Shown piece after piece: positions 21,053 to 31,833 of a stretch of 64,000 bases of DNA. Origin of the DNA: Physcomitrium patens. Its lineage: Eukaryota; Streptophyta; Bryopsida; Funariales; Funariaceae. The stretch covers positions 10,181,398 to 10,245,397 of the forward strand of contig NC_037267.1 in assembly GCF_000002425.4 (NCBI RefSeq), written 5' to 3'. The notes under the pieces were generated by a model. The model was not told the origin of the DNA. It was given only the letters and a program-made list of their open reading frames with translations, and did no database searches. The stretch's first letter is position 1. Each line of letters begins with the position of its first letter. The translations under genes and the position numbers were made by a program.

Positions 21053-23406
21053 ATGGAAAACGAAAATAAAAATTTTGAAGGACTTTTGGGAGAAGTTTCT
21101 GGTGGGGAGTCTTCTAAAGGACAAGGTATGCACATGGATCCGTCTATTGCTAGTTTGTTTCAAGCCTTCTCATTGTCAATGCAGCAACAGCAAAGCAATG
21201 ATCGAAAGGAAGCTTTGGCAACCAAAGCATTGCAAGCAGTGGTCAATAAAATTGATCAATTTGATGGGAGGAATATTTCAAGGTATTTAAGATGTTATGT
21301 TCGTGAAATGGAATTAAATCGGGTTTCTGAGAAGAAAATGGTTGCACTATTTGGACTTGCCACGATACCGGAGATAAGGGACCACATTACATCGATTACG
21401 GATCGTTGTGGGAATTCATGGGAGGATTTTTTACATGCATTGAAAGACGAATATTTCTTGAAAGATGCTGATCACGTTACTAAGAGGCTGTTTCTGGGAT
21501 GGATTGAACGGCCCAATAAGAATTTTCAAGCAACACAGCTACTAAGGGAATTTGAGAGGCAGTACTCTCAATTATCGAAGGTAGAAAAATTGACATTGGA
21601 GCCGAACAAAGTTGATCTATTTCTTCAAGCTGCTGATGGAGAATTGCAAGAGAAATTAGAACCCCTTCTTAAAGACTAAGAAGAAGATGAAGGATTCACA
21701 ACGAAGTGGAAGAACGTTGAAGATGCGACGGGATTGCTTACAAAAAAAGAAAGGAGGAAGGATAGGAGTAATATTCTGAAAACAGTACAAGCACCCAAAG
21801 CTCCAGTACGTACAATACCACCGACAATGCCTACAGTTCAACCTTCGACATCCTTGTCAAAGAAAGCAGATATGGGTATGGAAGAAATTATACGAGGAAT
21901 GCGAGATCTTCAAATCAAATTGGCAAGACTTGAAGAGAATACTTCTATAAACAATTCGAAGAATGTTTCAAAACAAGGATATGTACAAAGATGCATTTGG
22001 TGTGATGATGCTTCACACACTAGAAAAGATTGCAATGAATTTAATAATATGATACGGCAGGGAATTATTTGCTGGAAAGATGGGAAGATAGCATTGAAAG
22101 ATAGGGAGGATCTTCTTCAAACCAATTTTGGCAAGGGAGGAATGAGAGCATTGGTTCAAGATTACTTAAAAGAGCATGAAACAGTAGTACGAGAAAGTGC
22201 AAGTTATGGTACTGAAGTAGATGATGCAATTGGTGGAAGTACCAAAACTAGTGAGTTTTGGGCTTCTGCCGTTTCTACAATGCAAGAAGGGAAATTACCT
22301 CGAGAAGCGTTATTGAGAACTGCAGCTACAATACGAGGAAGAACAGGTTGGGAGGATCTTGTTGAGTCTCTTTCAGTTCATGCATATATTGCTAAGAGCC
22401 AACATGAAGCTTTGATGGAAGAAAAAAGATGAGGAAATTTTGATAATACTAGAGAAGGAAATTCTTTTAAGAGGCAAACTCGAGGAGACAAGGCTCGGGA
22501 GGCATCTTCACAAGAATTGCCTGTAAAGGATACCTCAGCATCATTGGGAGAAAAAACAACGGAGACAAAAGATAAGGACAAATCAATTGCTTATAAGCTA
22601 CTTTCTGACATTGAAGCGGCAACAAATTTGAAAGGGGTGTTGGAAGAACGTATATTAAACGCTAAGGTGGAATTCACGTTGAAAGAAGTCTTGGGAATTG
22701 CAAAGAAGGAGTTTCATGATGTTATCATTGACAGCATTAAGCGAAAGAGGCAATTAATGAGCAAAACTGGAATGAGTCATGCTATTGATGCAAGAATATG
22801 TAGAGATGAAGAAGAGGTTGATATTGGTTACAAGCAACCAACAAATGAAAAGAATGGGTATAATCAGCGAGTACGTTTCGAAGATTCTAGTGACAATGGA
22901 ATAGAAACTTTGAGCCATTATACTCGAAAGCATTGGGCAAGGGCAACTACTGAGGTATTGGTGAAGGTAGGAGATATAGAAGAACCAATAGTTGCTTTGA
23001 TCGACCATGGTTCTGAAATAAATCTCATGTCTAAAGATCTTTATAAGAAGCAAAAATGGCCAATTGATATGGAACATGGATGGGCAATACGAGCAGCTAA
23101 TAACACACGAGGTGAATTATATGGAGCTTGTCCAGATGTCAAAATTCGGATTGGGAATGTTGCGACGGAGCAACATTTCTTCGTTCAAGATACAACGTCT
23201 TATCCGTGGATTTTAGGACAACCTTATATCACGGCAACACGGATGATGGTTCTGCTTATGCAAGAGTATGGAGCGAAGATGGGAGGAAAGCTGTACAATT
23301 TCTAACAGTACCTCCTAACCATGAACGGAATCGAGATAGGTTGAGGGAGAAACCATTGCCAAAGATTGTTGAAGGATTTAAGGATTTTGGGGAGGTACCA
23401 CTGTAA
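21053..23406 (+). pseudogene. gag-pro: gag-protease frame of B1
   Basis: The ATG at 21053 opens a frame that runs through gag and protease. Gag has a glutamine-rich start, a capsid-like part (FDGRNISRYLRCYVREMEL), and one zinc knuckle, CIWCDDASHTRKDC (residues 314-327). The protease motif is IDHGSEINLMSKDLY near residue 651, with His where Ser or Thr is usual, then WILGQPYITATRM. Breaks: TAA at 21677 (Lys codon in B2), TGA at 22430 (shared with B2), and a 19-bp deletion near 23246 relative to B2, between GATG repeats, that shifts the frame. The frame ends with TAA at 23404, just where pol takes over in -1. Particle assembly and polyprotein cleavage are the expected roles. Confidence 0.82.
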
Positions 23407-26400
23407 AGCGAGATTATGGAGGTACAAAAGAGGAGGTACTCTCGCGAGATGAAGGTGCCTTTGATGCGAGTTTTATTGGTATATTGGAGAATGGAAATAT
23501 TATGTATAAGAAAGTTGATGATTTTAAAAGAAAAGAAAAAAAAAGATTATATGATATTGAAGGACAGTTACGCAAGATAGGTACATTGCAAGATGATGAG
23601 AGGATTTTGGGTGTTTATGAAGAAAATGGACTGGAAGATTCATTGGAATTGATTACATCTATTGGGTTAGGGGATAATGATAAGATTGTTGAGATTCATT
23701 CGAGAGAGGTTTATACCATGCTTGAATCTTTTCAAGCACCAGAAGTCACAGTAGAGATGAGATATAAAACGGCAGATAAGAAGGTAAAGCCTGTTGCCGG
23801 ACCATTACCAGAGGATTCTAAAGAACAAATGGGAGAAGCATCAAAAGAAGCAAGTTTAAGAGATCCAATGAGTATTGGACATCAGTTTACTGAAGAGACT
23901 TTTGAAGAATTGAAGATTGGTTCTGATGGTTCTTTATTGCCGGAGGAAATTACTTGCTTCAAAAAGATGTTGGCTAAACAAGGTAGATCGTTTGCCTTCG
24001 AATCTCATGAAATTGGGTGTGTGGATCCAAATATTATAACACCTATGGTTATCTTCACTGTACCGCATGTACCTTGGAATCTAAGACCAATTCCAGTACC
24101 GAGGGCACATTTACCTAAATTGGTGGAACTATTGAAAGAAAAGATAAAGATGAAAATATTAGAACCTTCATTTGCGCCGTATTCTAGTCGATGGTTTACG
24201 GTACCTAAGAAGAATGGGTCACTGCGGTTTATTCAAGATATGCAGCCGGTGAATGCTGTAACTGTCAGGAATGCAGGAATTGGACCTATTGTGGATGAAT
24301 TTGCTGAGGCGTTTGCTGGACGGGCGATCTATTCAATGGGTGATTTGTATTCAGGTTATGATCAATTTCAACTTGCCGAAGGAAGTAGAGATATGACAAC
24401 GATGAGAACACCGCTTGGATTGGTTAGAATGTGCACTCTTCCTCAAGGCGCGACCAACTCAGTTGCGCATATGATGAATGGGATGAATAAGGTATTGAGA
24501 GATTTTATTCCGAAAAAGACTATGCCTTTTCTGGATGATGTTCCTATAAAAGGGTGCAGAGAAGGAGACAAGGATGAAACTTTAGATACGAGGGGGTGTC
24601 GCAGATATGTTGTTGATCATATACAAGATTGTGAAAAGATTTTAACTCGACTTGGAGAAGTTCATCTTACATTATCGGGTATGAAGTCCGTATTTGGAGT
24701 GCGAGAGGTTGTAATTGTTGGACATTTATGCGGATCTTACGGAAGAAAACCAGATCCGACTAAAGTTGATGCAATTGGAAGGATGAAAGAGGATTGTGGT
24801 TCTTTAACAGAGGTTCGCAGGTTTTTGGGTGCATGTGTATTTTATCGAATCTGGATCCCTCATTTTGCTCACATAGCGGATCCATTATATGAACTGTTAC
24901 GCAAGGGTTACCGATTTGAATGGGAAGAAAGGCATATTCAGGCAATGCAAAGATTGAAGAAATTATTGATGTCACCTCCAATATTGAGGAAGGTTGATTA
25001 TAAGTGCTATAGACCAGTGATTCTTACTGTAGACGCTAGTCCAATTGCCGTTGGATGGGCTGTGGGTCAAGATGATTCGAATGGGAGTAGATTTGCAGTT
25101 CGATTTGGGGCTAAAGTTTTAAGTATTTGTCAGCATGCATATTCGCAAGTCAAAAGAGAACTTTGGGGAGTCGTTTCGGCTATGAAAGTTGAAAAGGACT
25201 ATTTGATTGGGGCAGTAGTAGTAATTGAAACAGATTGCTTGCCATTGCTTGGAATGATTATTAACTGTTCAACGCCAGATATTGCAATGTTGAGATGGAT
25301 TGCTTATATTAAGTCACTAAATCCAGAATTTAAGCATATCACTGGAAAGGACAATTTAGTAGCAGACATGCTATCTCGAGCAAGATACGAGAGTGAGGAC
25401 GAAATGGTTGAAGACATTGATGATGTCGGATTGAAATTCTATTCAATATCAAATCTCAACAGAGAAGACAAGCTATTTCTTGAAGAATCTTATGAAGGAG
25501 AATTATTGGATATTGGTTATTATTTGAATACCTTGTCTAAGCAGGGGAATTGGCCTACAGAAAAATTCAAACAAATAAAAAAAAAAGCATATGGATTTTT
25601 ACTTCGAGATGGATTCTTATGGAAGAGACCGAAGAAAGGAATTGGGATGCCACAACGAGTGATAGGCAAAAGGGAAGAAAAACTAAAATTATTAAAGGAG
25701 TTTCATGATAGTTTATGGGTAGGGCATAGAGGAATCTGGGCTACTTTTGCTAAACTCAAGGAACGATATTGGTGGAAAAATATGTATTGAGATGTGCTCT
25801 CATTTGTAGAGTCATGTGAAATCTGTCAATCGTATTCTAATATCCGACATTGAGATGGTCTTCATCCTACGTACCCTCTGGCTATTCATTTTAAATGGGT
25901 TGTTGATTTGGTTATTATGCCGGTTGGGTTATGGCAGATGAGGTATTTGGTTTTAGCTCGTGAAGATTTATCAAATCAAGTAGAAGGAAGAGCATTGAGG
26001 ACAAAATCTACAGAGGGGATTTGTAGGTTTTTGCTTGAAGATGTCATTTGCCGTTACGGGTGCGTAGGAAAAATCACTGCAGATCGTGGAGAATTAAATG
26101 CACAAGAAGCTCGTAAGTTCTTTGAAAAATGTGGAGTTAAACTATCACTGACTACTGCTTATAATCCGGAAGGGAATGCGAAAAGTGAACGTGGTCACCC
26201 ACCGATTGTGAAAGCATTGGTTAAAGCTTGTAATGGGAAGGTTAAAGAGTGGCCACGGCTTTTGTCATTTGCATTATGGGCTGATCGAACAACACATAGT
26301 TCGGTGATAGGATATATGCCGGTAGAACTTATGACAGGTCAAAAACCAATTATGCCGATTGAAGAAAAGGTACTTACTTGGAGTATGCTACCATGGGAAG

Positions 26401-26882
26401 ATGGATTGACAAGAGAAGAACTTCTGGCTATTAGGATTCGACAATTGGAGCAAAGAACGGAAGATGTCCAGATAGCATTGGAAAGGTTAAAAAGAGCAAG
26501 GTTACAAAACAAGGCGCGATTCGATAAGCAACATCGATTGAGACCAAAAGCAATCGAGGAAGGTGACTGGGTACTTGTTTATGACAATAGTCTGCATAAT
26601 CAACATAGTATCTTGCAAAAAATTTCAAAACGTTGGTTTGGACCATATGTTGTAACAACTGTTCATGATAATGCGACTTACTCATTACGGGAGTTAGATG
26701 GTACAAAATTGAAAATACCAATTGCAGTGAAGCGAGTAAAAATATTTAAACAAAGACACGCGGAAATGAATATGGAAGACCTTAATGAAGGTATAGAGAT
26801 TCCGCAGCAAGAAGATGAAAGTGATATGGATAATAAAGGTGACGAAGACGAACTGGACAAAGACTTAGGGGATATATTCTGA
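23382..26882 (+). pseudogene. pol: pol of B1 (RT-RNase H-integrase)
   Basis: Open from 23382, with a 768-codon stretch at 23484-25790 covering RT and RNase H. RT blocks: ILEPSFAPYSSRWFTVPKK, MGDLYSGYDQFQLA, LPQGATNSVAHM, and the catalytic FLDD (24528-24539) with Phe in place of Tyr. RNase H: TVDAS, KRELWG, ETDCLPL, NLVADMLSRAR. Integrase: zinc domain from HDSLWVGHRG to SCEICQS, and catalytic residues in VVDLVIM (25905), TADRGEL and NAKSERGH. TGA at 25788 interrupts the zinc domain (CGA in B2), and TGA at 25850 is shared with B2. The C-terminus is a basic SH3-like region (RPKAIEEGDWVLVYD) and then an acidic tail (QQEDESDMDNKGDEDELDKD). There is no chromodomain. Nearly intact, but not functional as it stands. 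Confidence 0.88.
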
Positions 26883-26931
26883 ATCAAACAGCAATTGGGT
26901 AAATTGGTGCATACCGGAGGATGCACAGGTT

Positions 26932-26944
26932 AAGAAGGGGTGGA
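26932..26944 (+). other. Polypurine tract of B1
   Basis: AAGAAGGGGTGGA lies directly before the 3' LTR. B2 has AGAGCGGGTGGA at 61124-61135, interrupted by a C. Confidence 0.7.
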
Positions 26945-28278
26945 TGTCGTGTTGTAACACGAGTATACAGTGAAAATAAAAAGAAAGGGGAATTTTATTA
27001 ATATTCAGTTACCTTGAATATTGGGAGCATCGATCAACTCCAGTACAAATACTGAGTGGTTAGGTTCAGTCACTCCGTTACAGTCAGCCGGGGCATACTG
27101 AAATGCTCCATTCGATTTCAATAATGGGAGTCAGCAGGAAGAGAAGGACCAATTCACACGACGGGTTCGAGGAGCCAATTGGATCCAATTTCGATAATCC
27201 AATCCGGGTCCTCTTATCCAATATGAGACCTGAATTGGCCGGTCAACCCAATGTGGTCTAATTACGGGAAATCCAGGTCTTACTTCGGGTCTTAGCCAAT
27301 CTGACGCGAGGACCAATTTGACCCAATTACAGGAACATCCAGATTACTACGGGCATCTTTTCCAATATAGGACCTGAATTGGTCGGGCGACTCAATGTGG
27401 TCCCGATTACGGGGTTCGATTCTGTTTCAGGCTGTCATGTTCTCTGTGCCATTTCAGGGAACGTTGTTTTCGGTAAATGGATTTCTTAAAGGTAAAAACG
27501 GAGGAGAAAGCTTGGCGGCGAGAGCCAATTTCGGATCCAAGCTTGAGGTAGGAGCCAATTCCGGATCTAAGATGGAAGATTGAAGAAATTCAGAGGATAA
27601 GGTTAGGAAGGATATAGTTTTGAGGGGGAAGGTTTTTTTTCGGGGGAATCGGGGGGGAGCGAGTTTTTCAAGGTTTTGCAAGGTTACCAGTTCGGTTTTT
27701 CATTGGAGGTTTTTGAAGATCAAGGAAATTAGAGAGAGGAGCTTCATGCTTTGGGTCGGGGAAGGAAAGACATAGAATTTGGATTTTTCTTCTTCGTAGA
27801 GTTTTGGGAAGACTGAGGCAATCGCTGCTGAAGTCAGTGTTGTAATGGTGAATCGGGATTTTTAAATGAAGTGGGTTTGAATACTCTTGACTGTTTTGTA
27901 AAATCGAGTTACGTCTGTGATTGAAGGATTAAAGGGTGTCTATAGGATTGAGTATGCGGAGTGAATGAAATTTATTGGGTTAATCTAATAGGACAATCAG
28001 TGGATACAAGATCGTAAGTACAAAGGGGTATTGAAGATTAACAGTTTGGGTTGTTCGGGGTTCTCTGTAACGTCTAGAGATCTATCGACTGGGGCAAAAA
28101 AAAAGACTTCGACAAGCATTCGAAGAGCATCCGTATAGATTTACGGTACATTATTGCAGTCGTTTATATTCCAGCAGTCAAAAACTGATAGACTGCTTGA
28201 CTATCGGCAAATCTCCATACTACCTTCTACAGCCAGACGCCCGGCGCGTTCTCGAGCAGGAAAGCACGTAATACGACA
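26945..28278 (+). repeat. 3' LTR of B1
   Basis: 1334 bp, TGTCGTGTTG to AATACGACA. It is followed by ACGT, the right target duplication, and then the remainder of the C LTR. Confidence 0.92.
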
Positions 28279-28379
28279 ACGTGAACGCTTAAGCAACTAG
28301 TCACTCCCCGTGTTCGAATTCCCCTATACAAATTTATTGTAGGAGGTTCCTTTCGGAATAAGTAAAACGAGCAACCACA
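28279..28379 (+). repeat. 5' LTR of element C, part 2
   Basis: ACGTGAACGCTTAAGC to GCAACCACA, matching 37391-37492. The first four bases duplicate 19642-19645 because of the B1 insertion. Confidence 0.9.
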
Positions 28380-28382
28380 TTT

Positions 28383-28400
28383 TGGCGCCGCTGCCGAGGA
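28383..28400 (+). other. tRNA-Asp primer-binding site of element C
   Basis: TGGCGCCGCTGCCGAGGA, three bases after the LTR, matches the primer site for plant tRNA-Asp (TGGCGCCGTTGCCGGGGA) at 16 of 18 positions. Athila and Tat elements commonly use this tRNA. Confidence 0.75.
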
Positions 28401-28455
28401 GTGATAATAGCTTTGAGTGTTAGAAATTAATTACAAACGTGTAAGAAAATAGGCA

Positions 28456-30576
28456 ATGGAAGACGATTTCAATAGTGATTGAAGAAAGATTATGGTTAAT
28501 AAGAACGAGAGCATTGCATTGAGGAAATTAAATCAGTTGAGAGAAAGGCAAGGAAGAACGCAAAGAAGGAACTTGCATAGAGAGGAGCAAGAACGTAATC
28601 TTAAAAGGAAGCATCGATAGAATTGGATTAAACCATGGTTGCAAGCTTGTCGGTGCATCCGAACATATCAAAAACCAGACAGACTGTTAATTCTGCAGTC
28701 ATATGTACCATTAGAAAAACTGCCAAGAACACTCGTGGGAAATTTTGTTAACATTCCAGTGGAAATCTTGAGGCCGTTAAGTGAAAGAGAAGGAGGCATA
28801 GGAGTATTTGGTACTCCATTGGGTAATTTTCCAATAGGGGGTATCGCTGAAACGAGCAATAGGGGCTCTACAGATTGGCATGAATTAGTCGCCAATAAAG
28901 GCAACTATATCGTATTTCAAAATCCGACTTCTTCACCTACAAGTCAACCAACAAAACTATTTGCAGAGAATAACAGTAAAGCAAGGACCGCTGAGAGCTC
29001 GATAATTAGAGTAAGGGAAAGCAGAGATTATTTTAAAACAAATTTTAGAGGAACAAAAAATTCAATGGCGGCAGGAGGACCAGCCGTTCCGATTGCAGTT
29101 CAAATGGGTACCTTGGGCGATCCTACGACTAGCTCCGCACCATTACCTACTTTTCGTGGTTTGCCAGGTGCGGACCCAGATCAACATTTGTCTCAATTCT
29201 TGACGGCGTGTGTAGCCAATAATGGAAGGACAGAAGACATTTGGTTGAGATGGTTGCTAGCGACACTAAAAGACACAGCGTTTGAGTGGTATAATCGCCA
29301 ACCTGTAGGTCAATTTATCAATTGGGAGGCATTGAAAATGGTATTTTTAGCCCATTTTCGACCAATTGGTTTTGAAGAACATCTTCGAGAAAGATTAATG
29401 AACAGCAGAATGGTACTAGGGGAAGCGGTACAGTCATATTATGGTCGTATAGCAGATATACTTCGGAAATGGCCAAATAACCAAATGTCGGAATCGTTTG
29501 TGTTGTCCATATTGGTTAATGGATTACACCCACCAGAATTGAAGATGTTTGTAAAGGAGGCCCAATCAGCTACCATTGCAGCAATTCTTGAGCGAGCAAA
29601 AGTATGGGAGGAATGTCATTACGACCAGCACTTAACCGTTGGCGCCACGATGATTCCATCGCAAGGCGGTTATCAAATGACAAATTGGAATGATGCATTG
29701 GAAAGTTATCCGTGAAGGAGTGATTATGGTACAATTCCACAGGGAATAGTGAATGCCGTTCCATTGCAGGCTGTACTACCATCATCGTCACAACCTTATG
29801 TGCCTTATTCTGCGTATCAAAAATCAATACCTTCGAAGGAATTGACCAATGAATTGGTATCAAGGGATCCCAATGAGTCATTGCTGTTAACATTAACGAA
29901 GAAAATAGATGAATTGGCTGTGAATCTAGCCAAGGATAAAGAGAAAAGGCATAAACCGATCAATATGCGACCCAATGTTTGGTGTAGCAATTGTAAGGGA
30001 CAAGGTCATTTGGTAACCGAATGTTCTTCACCACCCCAAATGATGGTTCTATGTACCTTTTGTGGAGGTAAGCATACCACTGCCAATTGTTGGAACTTAA
30101 GGAAACAACAACAAGTCGGACAACAGACCATGAGTCAATCAACTTCGTGGGATGTAAATCAAGTACAAACGAATAATAGGTTCGGCTGGAATGGAAATCG
30201 AGTGAATAAACAAAACAGAAATTATTCCAATTTCCAAAACTCTGAATTTCACCAAAAAGGTGTATCCAATACACATGGCTTGGGGCTGAATCAGCAAGGA
30301 TATCATCAATATTCAACCATGTAGAAGCCAATGCCAAAATCTACAGTACCAATGGATCAACCAGGATCCTTCACTCAACCGACATGGAATAGACCGAGCC
30401 GTTATATACCAATAGAGACACCCAATATCCCTGAAGGAGCTGGCAGAAGACCACTTCGTTGCTATCGATGCAAACAAATCGGACATTATGCGAGTGAATG
30501 TCCTAATCCAAGAGCAAGTGATGATTATACCCTAATATGTGGAAATTATAAGCAGTCTGGTCATACTTATCAGTAG
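28456..30576 (+). pseudogene. gag: gag of element C, with several zinc knuckles
   Basis: The ATG at 28456 starts MEDDFNSD. The frame then runs unshifted to the end of pol but is crossed by stops (28480, 28618, 29713, 30322, 30574). The capsid-like part has LPTFRGLPGADPDQHLSQFL, LKDTAFEWYNRQP and FLAHFRPIGFEEHLRERL, typical of Tat-like gag. Three zinc knuckles follow: CSNCKGQGHLVTEC, CTFCGGKHTTANC (one residue short) and CYRCKQIGHYASEC, plus a decayed fourth around 30535-30580. This is more than the one or two usual in gypsy gag. Each stop is of the kind a C-to-T change produces from CGA or CAG. Confidence 0.82.
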
Positions 30577-30615
30577 TGCAATGCGGCATTTAATTATAAT
30601 AACCGTGACCAGCAG

Positions 30616-31590
30616 ATGCAAACAAGCCAGCCGGCGGAGGACAAAGGTCTTGTTCAACGGGACTTAGCAGTACATCGCGTTGAGGTGGTGAATGCAGTGC
30701 TTATCAGGGGCCAACAAAAAGGTAAGAATCGAATTCAGGACTTGGATGACCCAATCGAAGTAACAACAGTAGCGCCGTCCATGAGGCGAACCAAACCAAT
30801 ACCAATATTGGACCGTATTCCAATATTGGGACCTCAACAGGACGAGGAACCCAATTCAGTTTCACGTGCCAATTTTTCGGGGACATCAAGATCAATTCCA
30901 AATGACCCCGTCCCAATACCCGCACAACCCAATATAAGCTTGTACCTATTGAAGGAACCTTTAGTGGTAGAAGAGTCGACTAAGAGGAAGAAATTGCTGT
31001 CAAACAGCGTCAAAACGAAACCAATGAAACACAAAAGAGCATTGGGAGTTACTCTCAATATGCAACCCTACGACATATTGAAGGATTTGGATGTTATCCA
31101 GCCTTCAATTACAATGAAGCAACTTTTGGCTGTAGCACCGAAATGTCGATCAACATTGAATTCAACGTTAGTACGGCGAAGATCCCGCGCTAAAGAAATA
31201 CATGAAGTTAGCTTAAACCCAGATCCGAGAGCACCAACAATCGATGTATCAATCGATGGAGTTTTAATTCCATGGGTACAAGTCGATGGTGGCTCTAGTG
31301 TGAATTTAATGAACGCTGATACAATGGAAGACTTGGATCTAAAGCAATTGCTTCCTACGACATTAGTTTTGCGAATGGCAGATCATAGTCGGATTAAGCC
31401 GATAGGAATCTTACGCGATATTACCACTGTAATCGCGGGATTGACATACAAAATTGATTATGTTGTATTTCGATTACAGAGTTCTACGTTATCGTATCCC
31501 ATTTTATTGGGCAGACCTTGGTTGTATCAAGCCAAGGCTAAGAACGATTGGGGCCGCAACACATTGACAATTGGAAAAGACAGTGACTAG
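30616..31590 (+). pseudogene. pro: Protease region of element C
   Basis: It continues the gag frame. A linker of about 200 residues rich in Pro, Arg and Ile precedes the retropepsin-like domain, with active site VQVDGGSSVNLMNADTM (about 31280-31330), then ILRDITTVIAGLTY and PILLGRPWLYQAKAKNDW. DGGS in place of DTG or DSG is typical of plant Tat and Athila proteases. The frame stops with TAG at 31588. A poorly conserved acidic linker with stops at 31588 and 31831 leads into RT. Confidence 0.8.
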
Positions 31591-31833
31591 ATTGTTCTAC
31601 AAATGTACCCGATACAATATCACGGAGAAACCCCATTGCCCGAATCAGAATTTACATCAGATAACGAGAGTCACTCGATTGAGGAAGATGACGATGCTAT
31701 AGTTTCACCGCAATTTGGGGCAGGTCAAACCCCTTCAACAACCAAGGGCGGAGTCTACCAATGTGGTGGCCCCAGCGAATATTTACTACATGAGGAGGAT
31801 GCCTCTAACTCGGATCATGTTATTACCGAATAG

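Larger units (their letters stand above)
19646..28278 (+). mobile_element. Element B1, gypsy with tRNA-Trp primer site
   Basis: 8633 bp, with LTRs of 1336 bp (19646-20981) and 1334 bp (26945-28278). ACGT is duplicated on both sides (19642-19645 and 28279-28282), and the intact C LTR at 37381-37400 shows the site without the insertion. Coding: gag and protease in one frame, RT-RNase H-integrase in the -1 frame, no chromodomain, and an acidic C-terminal tail. The polymerase sequence reminds me more of gypsy elements common in fungi than of the usual plant lineages; this is from memory and was not searched. Confidence 0.93.
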
